DNA of 64,000 nucleotides from Micromonospora sp. FIMYZ51 (GTDB lineage Bacteria; Actinomycetota; Actinomycetes; Mycobacteriales; Micromonosporaceae): assembly GCF_038246755.1 (NCBI RefSeq), contig NZ_CP134706.1:1116001-1180000 (forward strand), given 5' to 3'. A model generated the notes under the pieces. The model saw nothing but the letters and a program-made list of their open reading frames with translations. It did no database searches and was not told the origin of the DNA. Position numbers and translations under genes: made by a program. Of the stretch, positions 9,073 through 18,144 are shown in pieces; positions within the stretch are counted from its first letter, which is position 1; every line of letters begins with the position of its first letter.

Positions 9073-10467
9073 ATGACGCTCACCACGTTCGAAGTCGCGA
9101 TGCTGATGGCGACCATCGCGATCGTCGTCTTCACCGCGCAGGCTGTCGGCAACCTCTTCGCCCGGTTCCGGCAGCCGGCGGTCATCGGCGAGATCCTTGC
9201 CGGACTGGTGTGCGGTCCCACCGTTCTCGGTCTGCTGGCACCTGAGGTGAAGCAGGCGCTGTTCCCGCAGAGCGGCGCCGTCGCGGCGATCCTTGCCGGC
9301 CTGGGGCAGCTCGGCCTGCTGCTGTTGATGTTCGTGACCGGCAGCGAGATCCGGGTCCACTCCAGACCGCGGGACCGGCGTACGATCGGTCTGGTTTCGA
9401 CAAGCGGGCTGGTGCTGCCCTTCGTCTTCGGGCTGGCCATCGTCATGGCCATCGACCACCAGGACCTCACCGGCCCGGCCGGCTCGCGGCTGACGACGGC
9501 CCTGGTTTTCGCCATCGCCGTCGCGGTCACCAGCATTCCGGTGATTTCCCGCATCATGCTCGATCTGGGCCTGCTGCGGGAGTCCTTCGCCCGGATCGTG
9601 CTGAGTGTCGCGGCGATCGAGGACGTCGTGCTGTACATCGTGCTCGCGGTGGTGCTCAGTCTGGCGAATTCGCCCTCCAGCGAGTTCGGGCTCTGGGCGC
9701 TGACCGGCATCGAGGACACCGCCTGGTCGGTCGGGTACCACGTCACGGTCACGGTCCTCTTCCTCAGCGCATTTCTGATGTGGGGAACGCCGCTGTTCCG
9801 CTGGCTGCTCCATGGTCCGATCGGCATCGTGTCGCGTCGCGGCTCGGCGGCCTATCGGCTGGTGTTGTTGCTGGTCGCGGTCCTGGCCTGCATCTTGTTG
9901 GGTATCAACGCGATCTTCGGCGCGCTGCTGACCGGGTTGTGCGCGCGTCGAGCCGACGAGCAGGCGTTGGCGCGGTCGGCCGAGGGCGCCGCGGGTGAGC
10001 TGCCGGCCGCGGTCCGGCAGCGGATCGACGATGGTCGCCGGTCCTGGGATGTGCTCCGCCAGTTCTCGACAGCCTTCTTCATTCCGATCTACTTCTTCAC
10101 GGTCGGGCTCAACCTGGACCTTGCCCGGAACCTCGACCTGATTTTCTTCACCTGGTTCTTCCTGGTGTGCTGCCTGTTGAAGGCCGTCAGCGTGCTCGTC
10201 GGTGCCCTGCTGGCCGGGCAGCCGATGGGGCGCTCCATTGACCTTTCGGTGGCGCTCAACGCCCGTGGTGGTCCAGGGATCGTGCTGGCCACGGTGACCC
10301 TGAGCGCCGGGGTGGTCAACGAGTCCTTCTTCACCTCGATGGTGTTGCTCTCGGTGCTGACCTCCCTGATGGCCGGCTTCTGGCTGGAACGCCGGTTGTC
10401 GGCCCTCCGCGACGAGGAGCGGGACCTGAAGCCAGCCGACGCGCCGAGTGTGCACCTGGCCAGGTGA
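9073..10467 (+). CDS. Cation:proton antiporter, FlH-like
   Basis: 464 aa, ATG at 9073 behind GAGGGGGG. Monovalent cation:proton antiporter-2 type membrane protein with about 12 hydrophobic segments. Family motifs: FRQPAVIGEILAGLVCGP early and a discontinuous-helix region (AVAVTSIPVISRIML). The last segment resembles the usual ARGGPGIVLAT. Antiporters of this type (FlH) sit next to flA in S. cattleya and have been proposed to manage pH/ion or fluoride stress. It follows flA by 76 nt with a hairpin between them, then the dehydratase. Transport specificity cannot be told from sequence. Confidence 0.88.
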   Translation: MTLTTFEVAMLMATIAIVVFTAQAVGNLFARFRQPAVIGEILAGLVCGPTVLGLLAPEVKQALFPQSGAVAAILAGLGQLGLLLLMFVTGSEIRVHSRPRDRRTIGLVSTSGLVLPFVFGLAIVMAIDHQDLTGPAGSRLTTALVFAIAVAVTSIPVISRIMLDLGLLRESFARIVLSVAAIEDVVLYIVLAVVLSLANSPSSEFGLWALTGIEDTAWSVGYHVTVTVLFLSAFLMWGTPLFRWLLHGPIGIVSRRGSAAYRLVLLLVAVLACILLGINAIFGALLTGLCARRADEQALARSAEGAAGELPAAVRQRIDDGRRSWDVLRQFSTAFFIPIYFFTVGLNLDLARNLDLIFFTWFFLVCCLLKAVSVLVGALLAGQPMGRSIDLSVALNARGGPGIVLATVTLSAGVVNESFFTSMVLLSVLTSLMAGFWLERRLSALRDEERDLKPADAPSVHLAR

Positions 10468-10524
10468 TCCGGCGGCGGCCACCGGTCGATCGGCGTACCG
10501 ACACTCTCACCATGGAGGTCAACC

Positions 10525-12225
10525 ATGTCGAACCGTCCACCCGCGTACTCCCTGTTCGAGGGGCGCGACCGCGCGCCCATGCGGGCCTTCGCCAGGTCGA
10601 TCGGCTACACCGAAGATGATCTCCGTCGGCCGATGGTCGCGGTGGTGCACTCGTGGATCGGCACCATGCCGTGCAACTTCACCCACCGCGAGCTGGCCGG
10701 GCACGTCATGCGTGGGGTGCGCGCCGCCGGGGGTACGCCGGTCGAGGTGAACACGATCGCGATCTCCGACGTGATCACGATGGGTACGGAGGGGATGAAG
10801 ACCTCGCTGGTCAGCCGCGAGGTCATCGCCGACTCGATCGAACTGGTCGCCCGTGGTCACATGTTCGACGCGATCGTCTCGATCGTCGGGTGCGACAAGA
10901 CCATCCCGGCCGCGGCCATGGCGCACGCTCGACTTGACATACCCAGTGTGATCGTCTACTCGGGGTCCATTCAACCGGGGCGGTTCCGTGGCACGCCGGT
11001 GACCATCGCGGACGTCTTCGAGGCGGTCGGTGCGGCAGCCTCCGGCCGCATGAGCGACGCCGACCTGGCCGAGTTGGAGTCCGTCGCCTGCCCCGGCGCG
11101 GGCTCGTGCGGGGGGCAGTACACGGCCAACACGATGGCCATGATGATGGAGTTCCTCGGATTGTCGCCGCTGGGCTCTGCCGGGCCGCCGGCGCTGAGTG
11201 ACCGGCGGGCGGAGGTCTGCTACGACGCCGGAAAACTCGTCCTGCGGGCCCTGTCGGACGGGCTGACGCCGAGCCGAATCCTGACGCCGGCTGCCTTCGC
11301 CAACGCGATCGTGGTCGGCGCCGCCACTGCCGGTTCCACCAATCTCGTCCTGCACCTGCTGGCGATAGCTCGAGAAGCGGGCGTGCCGCTGAGTCTCGCC
11401 GATTTCGACCGGATCAGCGGGCAGGTTCCGGTGATCACCGACCTGAAGCCGTACGGGCGATACACGGCAGTGGATCTCGATGCGGCCGGCGGCAGCAGGC
11501 TGGTGGCCGACCGGTTGCTGCGGGCCGGCCTGCTTGACGGCGACGCGCTGACCGCCACCGGTCGTCGTCTCGGCGACGAGGCCGGACTCGCCGAGGAGAC
11601 ACCCGGACAGGTAGTCGTGACGACGGTGACGGAACCGCTGCAACCGACGGGCGGACTCGTGGTCCTGTACGGCAACCTCGCCCCCGACGGTTGCGTGGTC
11701 AAGGTCACCGGTCACCAGGCCGCGGAACACACCGGCCCGGCCCGGGTCTTCGAGACCGAGGAGCAGGCGATGGCGGCCGTGCAGCAGGGTGAGGTGGTGG
11801 CGGGTGACGTGGTGGTGATCAGGTACGAGGGACCGCGCGGTGGGCCGGGGATGCGTGAGATGTTGGGGGTCACCGCCGCGCTCGTCGGCCGCGACCTCGG
11901 TGCGAGCGTTGCGTTGGTGACCGACGGTCGGTTCTCCGGTGCGACCCGTGGATTGATGGCTGGGCATGTGGCACCTGAGGCTGCGGTCGGCGGTCCCATC
12001 GCGGCCGTTCGCGACGGCGATCTGGTGACGCTCGACGTGCCTGCCCGCACCATCACCCTGCACGTCGACGACGCGGAGTTGACCGCCCGGTTGGCCGGGT
12101 GGAAGGAGCCCGCGGCTCGCTACCCGAACGGAGTGCTGGCGAAGTACCGAGCACTGGTCTCGTCCGCGACGCATGGCGCGGTCACGGGCACCATGTCGGC
12201 CCTGGGCCCGGACGGGTCGAGCTGA
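10525..12225 (+). CDS. IlvD/Edd-family dehydratase, SalH-like
   Basis: 566 aa. Fe-S sugar-acid/dihydroxyacid dehydratase: Cys50 (MPCNF), Cys123 (VGCDKTIP) and Cys189/Cys195 ([16 protein letters not shown]) give the [2Fe-2S] ligand set, and [10 protein letters not shown] carries the catalytic Ser. The family removes water across C2-C3 of 2,3-dihydroxy acids, giving 2-keto acids. In salinosporamide biosynthesis a homologue (SalH) dehydrates 5-chlororibonate. By analogy this enzyme would convert 5-fluoro-5-deoxyribonate to 5-fluoro-4-hydroxy-2-oxopentanoate. It lies in the flA operon, 57 nt after the antiporter. A paralogue of branched-chain amino-acid IlvD is the alternative, but no other ilv gene is near. 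Confidence 0.88.
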   Translation: MSNRPPAYSLFEGRDRAPMRAFARSIGYTEDDLRRPMVAVVHSWIGTMPCNFTHRELAGHVMRGVRAAGGTPVEVNTIAISDVITMGTEGMKTSLVSREVIADSIELVARGHMFDAIVSIVGCDKTIPAAAMAHARLDIPSVIVYSGSIQPGRFRGTPVTIADVFEAVGAAASGRMSDADLAELESVACPGAGSCGGQYTANTMAMMMEFLGLSPLGSAGPPALSDRRAEVCYDAGKLVLRALSDGLTPSRILTPAAFANAIVVGAATAGSTNLVLHLLAIAREAGVPLSLADFDRISGQVPVITDLKPYGRYTAVDLDAAGGSRLVADRLLRAGLLDGDALTATGRRLGDEAGLAEETPGQVVVTTVTEPLQPTGGLVVLYGNLAPDGCVVKVTGHQAAEHTGPARVFETEEQAMAAVQQGEVVAGDVVVIRYEGPRGGPGMREMLGVTAALVGRDLGASVALVTDGRFSGATRGLMAGHVAPEAAVGGPIAAVRDGDLVTLDVPARTITLHVDDAELTARLAGWKEPAARYPNGVLAKYRALVSSATHGAVTGTMSALGPDGSS

Positions 12226-12277
12226 GACCACTCCCCGGGGAGGATGCCGCGTCGTCCGGCGTCACCTCTGCACACAC

Positions 12278-12313
12278 ACGTCGGGTGCCGTCCTTTTCGA
12301 CGGCACCCGACGT
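12278..12313. terminator. Bidirectional terminator between the dehydratase and adenosine kinase genes
   Basis: ACGTCGGGTGCCGTC (12278-12292) pairs perfectly with GACGGCACCCGACGT (12299-12313) across loop CTTTTC. It lies between the convergent ends at 12225 and 12332 and would stop transcription from both sides. Confidence 0.85.
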
Positions 12314-12331
12314 CGGTCGTGCGTCAGTGGG

Positions 12332-13315
12332 TCACCTGGCCCACGGCAACCGCTCCCCGATTTCGGCGGCCGCGGTCCGACCGTAGGTGCTGGCGAGGCC
12401 GTTAGCGAATGCCGTCGGATGGATGTCGTACTCCTGCGGACCGACCGTCCGCAGCACCAGTGCGGCCAGCGCGCAGCCGAGCTGGGCGGCCCTGGCATCC
12501 GGCAGGCCCCAGCTCACGCCGGCGAGGAAACCGGCCCGGAACGCGTCGCCCACGCCGGTCGGGTCAATCTCGGCGTCGACCGCCACGGCGGAGACCTCTT
12601 CCGTGGGGTGGTTCAGGCTCTCGATCCGAGCTCCCTTGGCGGCGAGGGTGGTCACCCAGGTGTCGACGCGGGTGAGCACCTCCCGTTCGGTCCACCCCGT
12701 CTTTTGCAGCACCAGAGCGTGTTCGTACTCGTTTGTGAACAAATAGCGGGCCCCGTCGATGAGGCGACGGATGTCCGTCGGGCGCATGAAGGCCAGCTGC
12801 TGGGAGGGGTCGGCGGCGAACGGGTAGTCGTTGGCCCGGCACTCGTCGGTGTGCCGCAGCATCGCCGTTGGATCGTTTGGGCTGATGACCACCAACTCCG
12901 TGCCGCCAAGTTGCTCGACGGCGGGGCGCAGCTCCAGCTTCTGCGCCTCGGACATCGCACCCGGATAGAACGACGCGATCTGATTGCCGTCCTGGTCGGT
13001 GGTGCAGAGAAAGCGGGCGGTGTGCAGCTCGTCCGACACGGCGATGAACGACACGTCCAGGCCATTGCGTTCCAGCCACGACCGGTAGTCGGCGAAGTCG
13101 ACGCCGGCGGCGGCGACGATCACCGGCCGTAGGCCCAGTCGCGCCAGGCCGAGGCCGATGTTGGCCGCTACCCCACCCCGGCGTACGTCGAGCGAATCGA
13201 CCAGGAACGACAGCGACACCCGGTCGAGGGAGTCCGGTACGAACTGGTCGACGAAGCGGCCTCGGAAGGAGGTGAGGTGGTCGACGGCGATCGACCCGGT
13301 GACGATGATGGTCAC
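12332..13315 (-). CDS. adoK: Adenosine kinase (PfkB family)
   Basis: 327 aa, GTG start at 13315 with AGGGAG upstream. Ribokinase/PfkB fold: GGVAANIGLGLARLGL near residue 47 and the anion-hole/catalytic motif DPTGVGDAFRAGFLAGV near residue 255, the form seen in actinobacterial adenosine kinases. Converts adenosine plus ATP to AMP. It is the second gene of a metK-adoK minus-strand operon (16-nt gap). Beside ahcY (19095) its natural job is to remove adenosine made from SAH, which pulls SAH hydrolysis forward and relieves product inhibition of SAM-dependent enzymes. Confidence 0.88.
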   Translation of the reverse strand: MTIIVTGSIAVDHLTSFRGRFVDQFVPDSLDRVSLSFLVDSLDVRRGGVAANIGLGLARLGLRPVIVAAAGVDFADYRSWLERNGLDVSFIAVSDELHTARFLCTTDQDGNQIASFYPGAMSEAQKLELRPAVEQLGGTELVVISPNDPTAMLRHTDECRANDYPFAADPSQQLAFMRPTDIRRLIDGARYLFTNEYEHALVLQKTGWTEREVLTRVDTWVTTLAAKGARIESLNHPTEEVSAVAVDAEIDPTGVGDAFRAGFLAGVSWGLPDARAAQLGCALAALVLRTVGPQEYDIHPTAFANGLASTYGRTAAAEIGERLPWAR

Positions 13316-13331
13316 GACAACTCCCTATCGT

Positions 13332-14525
13332 TCACAGGTTGGCCGCAGCCCGTAGCGCCGGTACCCGGTCGGTCCGCTCCCACGTGAAGGTGTCCTCGGT
13401 ACGACCGAAATGGCCGTACGCGGCCGTGTGTACGTAGATCGGTCGTAGTAGTTCGAGATCGCGGATGATCGCTGCGGGGCGCAGGTCGAAGACGCTGGTC
13501 AGCGCGGCGTGGATACGGTCGACGGGGATCTTTTCGGTGCCGAAGCACTCCACGAACAGACCCACCGGCTCCGCCTTACCGATGGCGTACGCAACCTGGA
13601 TCTCGCAGTGTGTCGCCATTTCGGCGGCGACCACGTGCTTGGCGAGCCAACGCATGGCATATGCCGCGGAGCGGTCCACCTTCGACGGGTCCTTGCCGGA
13701 GAACGCCCCTCCGCCATGCCGCGCGATGCCACCGTACGTGTCGATGATGATCTTGCGTCCGGTCAGACCCGTGTCGCCCATCGGCCCCCCGATCTCGAAC
13801 CGACCGGTGGGGTTGACCAGTAGCTGGTACTCGTCCGTGCGCAGTGCCAGCTCGGCGAGGATCGGCTCCACCACGTGCTTGCGGATGTCCTCGGTCAGCA
13901 GCCGCTCGACGTCGATGTCGGCCGCGTGCTGGCTGGAGACGACGATGGTCTCCACCGCGACCGGGCGTACCCCGTCGTAGGCGATGGTGACCTGGGTTTT
14001 GCCGTCCGGACGGAGATAAGGCATGGCACCCTCGCGCCGCACGGTGGACAGGCGGCGGGCGAGGCGGTGCGCCAGTGTGATCGGCAGCGGCATCAACTCG
14101 GGGGTGTCGGTGCACGCGTATCCGAACATCATGCCCTGGTCACCGGCGCCCTGCTGGGCCACGCCGGCGGGATCATCGCCGCTGCGGGACTCGTACGCCC
14201 GGGCCACGCCTTGGGCGATGTCCGGCGACTGCCGTCCGATCGCGACGTTGACACCGCAGGTACGGGCGTCAAAGCCCTTTGTCGACGAGTCGTACCCGAT
14301 TCGCAGAACCTGTGCCCGCGCCACCTCCGCGGCATTGACAGCGGCGTGTGAGGCGACCTCGCCCGCGATGTGGATCTGCCCGGTCGTGATCAGTGTCTCC
14401 ACGGCCACGCGGCTGTGCGGATCACCGAGGAGAAAGGCGTCGAGAAGCGCATCGCTGATCTGGTCGGCGATTTTGTCCGGGTGCCCTTCTGTAACCGATT
14501 CCGAGGTAAACAGACGGTAAGGCAC
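13332..14525 (-). CDS. metK: S-adenosylmethionine synthetase
   Basis: 397 aa from the GTG at 14525, which has GGAGG about 7 nt upstream; the in-frame extension to 14657 has no family similarity. All three hallmark regions are present: [30 protein letters not shown] and [19 protein letters not shown]. Makes SAM from methionine and ATP. Inside the cluster it probably boosts SAM supply for the fluorinase and the methyltransferase, and reuses the methionine that FlA releases. Whether the host has a second metK elsewhere cannot be seen here. Confidence 0.95.
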   Translation of the reverse strand: MPYRLFTSESVTEGHPDKIADQISDALLDAFLLGDPHSRVAVETLITTGQIHIAGEVASHAAVNAAEVARAQVLRIGYDSSTKGFDARTCGVNVAIGRQSPDIAQGVARAYESRSGDDPAGVAQQGAGDQGMMFGYACTDTPELMPLPITLAHRLARRLSTVRREGAMPYLRPDGKTQVTIAYDGVRPVAVETIVVSSQHAADIDVERLLTEDIRKHVVEPILAELALRTDEYQLLVNPTGRFEIGGPMGDTGLTGRKIIIDTYGGIARHGGGAFSGKDPSKVDRSAAYAMRWLAKHVVAAEMATHCEIQVAYAIGKAEPVGLFVECFGTEKIPVDRIHAALTSVFDLRPAAIIRDLELLRPIYVHTAAYGHFGRTEDTFTWERTDRVPALRAAANL

Positions 14526-14859
14526 AATAGACCTCCACGAAATGTCACAGAGGCGCCGCGGCGATGCCGGTATCGCGCTGGGGCGCTGCCCGTCACGGAC
14601 GGGATCTCGGATGCGAGACCTGTCGACAAGGTTCCTCTTCGCCTCGATTCGGAGCATCGGAGGGAAGTAGCAGACGCGGTGACACGTTCCTCGTATCGGA
14701 CTGTTTCCTTTGGAGGTTCACCGGGCCGACGGCATTGCCGCAAAATTGGGCGGGACCGGGCCGCCGGACCGCAGGCGCCGTGTCACTGACGACGATGCTC
14801 AGCCGTCACCATTCAGCTGGCTGGGCACGACCCGGATTCGGACATTCCTGGAGGAGACC
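14526..14859. promoter_or_regulatory. Divergent intergenic region, metK / methyltransferase
   Basis: 334 nt with no coding gene; it must contain the minus-strand promoter of metK-adoK and the plus-strand promoter of the methyltransferase operon. The metK ribosome-binding site is the GGAGG complement at about 14532-14536 and that of the methyltransferase is GGAGGAG just before 14860. I looked for a SAM-type riboswitch ahead of metK and could not support one. Confidence 0.5.
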
Positions 14860-15882
14860 GTGTCGACGCAGCATGTACCCGCGCCATCCGCGTCACCGTT
14901 GACCCATCGGCGACCGGCCTTCGACCTGTTCGAGGGTTACGCGCTCAGCAGCGTGCTCGCCGGGCTGGAGATCGGCGGTCTGCTCGGCACCCTGGAGCGG
15001 GACGGCCTCTCCGAGGAGATGGTGCTTGATCGTCCGCCCGAGGCCGCCAACCTGCTGGGCGCCAGCCTGCGGTACCTGGTGGACCGGGGCGTGGTGCGGG
15101 TAGGTGCGAGCGGGTACTCCCTCACCGAGTACGGCCGGGAGATCTGCGCGGACAAGGGTTACCTGGTGTGGTTGGTCGGCGGCTACGGCGGACCACTGTC
15201 CAAGCTCGACAAGTTCGTCACCGGTGCCGCCCGGTACGGCATCGACTACACCCGCAACGGCGAGTGGGTGGCCGGTGGTGCCGCCATGCTCGGCCGAGCT
15301 GATGTCGTGCCCTACGCGGTGGACCTGCTCAAGGGGATCAACTTCACCCGGATGGTGGACATCGGCTGCGGTAACGCCCGGTTCCTGCTGCTCGCCTGCC
15401 AGCAGTTCGGTGCCTCCGGGGTCGGTGTCGATCTGAGCCCTGAGGCTTGCCAACTCGCCGAGGAGGCGGTGGACCGGGCCGGGATGCGGGAGCGGGTGCA
15501 GATCGTCCTGGGCGACGCCGAGGATCTCGATCGCATCCCGGGACTCGACGAGACCGACCTGGTCGTCACGTTCTTCCTGCTGCACGAGGTCCTCGGCAAG
15601 GGCCGCGAGGCGTTGGTCGGGTACCTGCGTGAGCTGTCCGACCGGCTTCCCCCTGGCGCGCACCTACTCGTCGCCGAGGTCGAGCCGCCGGACGGTGGCG
15701 TTTCGTCCCGGCAGTGGTTCACCCCCGAATTCGCCTACGTGCACGCCGTCATGTCCCAGATTCTCTACCCGGCGCAGCAGTGGAGCGAGGCGTTGACCGA
15801 CGGAGGGTTCGAGGTGGCCGAGGTGTTGCGTGACGGGATGCCGGGTGGCCTGATCATCCTTGGCCGGAAGCCGGCATCGTGA
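14860..15882 (+). CDS. SAM-dependent methyltransferase (candidate alpha-keto acid C-methyltransferase)
   Basis: 340 aa from the GTG at 14860 with GGAGGAG upstream. The N-terminal helical domain (residues 1-150, dimerisation/substrate lid type) carries YLVWLVGGYGGPLSKLD; the Rossmann methyltransferase domain has motif I DIGCGNARFLLLACQQFG near residue 168, GVDLSPEA and a later FFLLHEVLGKG. The overall build, especially the WLVGGYG segment, reminds me of alpha-keto acid C-methyltransferases such as MrsA (2-ketoarginine) and SgvM. It is the first gene of a tight plus-strand operon with the hydratase and SDR. Methylating C3 of 5-fluoro-4-hydroxy-2-oxopentanoate would build an isoleucine-like skeleton; O-methylation is the alternative. 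Confidence 0.85.
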   Translation: MSTQHVPAPSASPLTHRRPAFDLFEGYALSSVLAGLEIGGLLGTLERDGLSEEMVLDRPPEAANLLGASLRYLVDRGVVRVGASGYSLTEYGREICADKGYLVWLVGGYGGPLSKLDKFVTGAARYGIDYTRNGEWVAGGAAMLGRADVVPYAVDLLKGINFTRMVDIGCGNARFLLLACQQFGASGVGVDLSPEACQLAEEAVDRAGMRERVQIVLGDAEDLDRIPGLDETDLVVTFFLLHEVLGKGREALVGYLRELSDRLPPGAHLLVAEVEPPDGGVSSRQWFTPEFAYVHAVMSQILYPAQQWSEALTDGGFEVAEVLRDGMPGGLIILGRKPAS

Positions 15883-16442
15883 AGTCCGCCGGTCTCGCGG
15901 TCGAACCACGATCATCCCTCGGCTACCAGATGATCGCCGGCAGACCGGCCGGCGCGGCGAAACCGATCGGCTTCCGGTCGATCCGTCGCGCCGACCATCT
16001 GGTGGGTCCGCTCGCGGTGGCCCCCCTGCACGGGCGGTATCTGCGGCCCCAACTCGCCGCGGTGCTGGCTGACGATATTCGGCCCGGTGCCGGTCCCGGT
16101 GCCGTTGCCCTCGCGATCGCCGGCCGCTGCGTCGCCATCGTGGTGGTGAACGATCGGGACGCTGCCACCGGTGTACTGCTCGGCGATCGGCTGCTGGAAC
16201 CGGAGGCCGAGGACCCCGTGTCACTGTGGTACGGCACCTCACGATCGATCCTGCTTCCCGCGCAACACGCCGACCTGATCGTTCAGCTGCAGTGGCTCGC
16301 CGCGACGGCCGGTGGACTGCACGCCGGACAGCTCCTCTTCCCAGTTCCCCGCGAATCCGGCGACCGCCTTCCGGCCGCACCCGGCATGTGGACGGCAGCG
16401 GGCCCCGACGCGGCGACCCTGATCGTGAGGATCACCCCATGA
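15879..16442 (+). CDS. Unrecognised protein in the methyltransferase-hydratase operon
   Basis: 187 aa, not recognised. The GTG start overlaps the methyltransferase stop (4 nt) and its own stop overlaps the hydratase ATG at 16439, so it is clearly translated as part of this operon. No transmembrane segment or signal peptide. Residues 50-115 look like a compact alpha/beta unit (GAVALAIAGRCVAIVVVND), and HGRYLRPQLAAVLADD and SRSILLPAQHADLIVQLQ may be conserved surfaces. Position suggests it helps process the fluorinated keto acid or binds one of its neighbours. Confidence 0.75.
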   Translation: MKSAGLAVEPRSSLGYQMIAGRPAGAAKPIGFRSIRRADHLVGPLAVAPLHGRYLRPQLAAVLADDIRPGAGPGAVALAIAGRCVAIVVVNDRDAATGVLLGDRLLEPEAEDPVSLWYGTSRSILLPAQHADLIVQLQWLAATAGGLHAGQLLFPVPRESGDRLPAAPGMWTAAGPDAATLIVRITP

Positions 16443-17287
16443 GCGAACTGGCCCCGGGTGCCGTCACTCTCGGCACCGACGACGCCCTCGACGGCGTCGT
16501 GCCGCTCGACATCGACGCGGTCGCGCGTCGGTTGGATCAGGCGTGGCTCAGCGGCACCACGATCGCACCGCTGAGCGAGAGCGAGGGACTCACCTCGGCA
16601 GAGACCGCGTACGCGATCCAGGCCCGGTGGAGTGAGCTGCGGGTCGAGCAGGGCGACCAGATCATCGGTCGCAAGATCGGTCTGACCAGCCGGGCGATGC
16701 AGGAGCAGATGGGGGTCTCCGAGCCCGACTACGGCAGCGTCTGGTCATCGCGGTTCTACCCGGCGCGCAATGGCCGGGCCGAGATGCCAGCGGACGTGTT
16801 CATCCAACCATTGGCCGAGGCTGAACTGGCATTCCTGATCGGCCGCCCGCTCTCTGGTACTGAGGTGACGCCGATCGAGGTGCTCGCCGCCACCGAGGCC
16901 GTGGCGGTCTCAGTCGAGATCATCGACAGCCGGATCACGGACTGGAAGATCAAGCTGGCGGACACCATCACCGACAACGCCTCGTACGGAGGCATGACGG
17001 TGGGACCGTGGCAGCGCGCCCTGCGCCATGCCGACCTCGGCACGCTCGGCATGGTCGTCCACCACAACGGAGAACCAACGATCGAGGCGGTGGGCGCCGC
17101 GGCCCTCGGGCATCCGGCCCGATCCGTGGCGTGGTTGGTGAACAAGCTCGGCTCCTACGGCGTGGGGCTGGCCGCGGGGGACATCGTGTTGTCCGGTTCG
17201 CTGGGCCGATCGCTGCGGGTCAGGGCCGGTGACGTCTTCCAAGTCGAGTCCTTCGGCCAGCCAGGGCTGGCCGTGACCCTCTGCTGA
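16439..17287 (+). CDS. 2-keto-4-pentenoate hydratase family protein (MhpD/HpaH-like)
   Basis: 282 aa; the ATG overlaps the preceding stop. Fumarylacetoacetase-superfamily hydratase: GRKIGLTSRAMQ near residue 75, then AEAELAFLIGRPL and VEIIDSRI (metal-ligand acidic residues) and a C-terminal GDVFQVESFG. The family adds water to 2-hydroxypenta-2,4-dienoates to give 4-hydroxy-2-oxopentanoates. The predicted cluster intermediate is itself a 5-fluoro-4-hydroxy-2-oxopentanoate, which is exactly this family's product type. The enzyme may therefore run as a dehydratase to remove the C4 hydroxyl before reduction. Direction is inferred, family is clear. Confidence 0.88.
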   Translation: MSELAPGAVTLGTDDALDGVVPLDIDAVARRLDQAWLSGTTIAPLSESEGLTSAETAYAIQARWSELRVEQGDQIIGRKIGLTSRAMQEQMGVSEPDYGSVWSSRFYPARNGRAEMPADVFIQPLAEAELAFLIGRPLSGTEVTPIEVLAATEAVAVSVEIIDSRITDWKIKLADTITDNASYGGMTVGPWQRALRHADLGTLGMVVHHNGEPTIEAVGAAALGHPARSVAWLVNKLGSYGVGLAAGDIVLSGSLGRSLRVRAGDVFQVESFGQPGLAVTLC

Positions 17288-17306
17288 CAGCAATGGGACG
17301 GAGCTG

Positions 17307-18089
17307 ATGGTGGTGTCTGGAAAACGTTCTGCGGCGGGCCGGTTCGCCGGCCAGTCAGTGCTGGTCACCGGCGCGGCGAAGGGTATCGGTCGCGCCGCTG
17401 TGGCGGGGTTCGCCCGGGAGGGTGCCCGGATCGTCGCGGGTGACATCGACGGTGCGGCACTGCGGCAACTGCCCGCTGCGGTGCCGGCGGCGGAGATCGA
17501 ACTGGTCACCGCCGACGTGTCCGACCCGGATGGTGCCCGGTCCATGGTCGAGGCGGCGGTACGCAGGTACGGCGGACTCGATGTGGTGATCGCGAACGCC
17601 GGGATCATCCCGTTGGCGGGAATCCTGGACACCTCGGTCAAGGATTGGGACGACGTGATGGCGGTCGACGGCAGGGGAATGTTCCTGACCTGCAAGTACG
17701 CCATCGAACAGATGAGCGGTGCCGGCGGAGGCACCATCGTCTGCGTGTCGTCGATCTCGGGACTGGCCGGTCAGAAGGGCCAGGCGGCGTACGGCCCGGC
17801 GAAGTTCGTCGCCACTGGTCTGGTCATGCATCTGGCAGTGGAATGGGCCGCCGCTGGCATCCGGGTCAACGGAGTCGCTCCGGGTACGATCCGCACCGAC
17901 CGGGTTCAGGCGTTGGCCGACGAGCCGGGCGGACCGGAGTACCTGGAGTCCATCGCGCAGATGCACCCGATGGGTCGCTTCGGTGAACCCGACGAGGTGG
18001 CCGACGCGATGCTCTTCCTGGCCTCCGACGAGGCCGCCTTCATCACCGGCACGGTGCTGCCGGTGGACGGCGGATATCTCGCGCAGTAG
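17307..18089 (+). CDS. Short-chain dehydrogenase/reductase, SalM-like
   Basis: 260 aa, classical SDR: cofactor motif TGAAKGIG near residue 22, NAG (ANAGIIP), catalytic Ser in VSSISG and YGPAK for Tyr/Lys. The Asp at the end of beta-2 (AGDIDG) suggests NAD(H). Follows the hydratase by 19 nt. In the salinosporamide pathway an SDR (SalM) oxidises 5-chloro-5-deoxyribose to the lactone; this gene is the natural counterpart for 5-fluoro-5-deoxyribose. SDRs are too many for the substrate to be read from sequence, so the assignment rests on context. Confidence 0.85.
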   Translation: MVVSGKRSAAGRFAGQSVLVTGAAKGIGRAAVAGFAREGARIVAGDIDGAALRQLPAAVPAAEIELVTADVSDPDGARSMVEAAVRRYGGLDVVIANAGIIPLAGILDTSVKDWDDVMAVDGRGMFLTCKYAIEQMSGAGGGTIVCVSSISGLAGQKGQAAYGPAKFVATGLVMHLAVEWAAAGIRVNGVAPGTIRTDRVQALADEPGGPEYLESIAQMHPMGRFGEPDEVADAMLFLASDEAAFITGTVLPVDGGYLAQ

Positions 18090-18144
18090 TGCCGGACCGC
18101 CGAGCGGTGCCGGCGGCCCCTCCCGCAGCGCGACGTCGCGTGCC

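Noticed and set aside
10519..12231. 570-codon open frame antisense to the dehydratase gene
   Set aside because: No recognisable domain; the plus-strand frame carries complete IlvD/Edd motifs.
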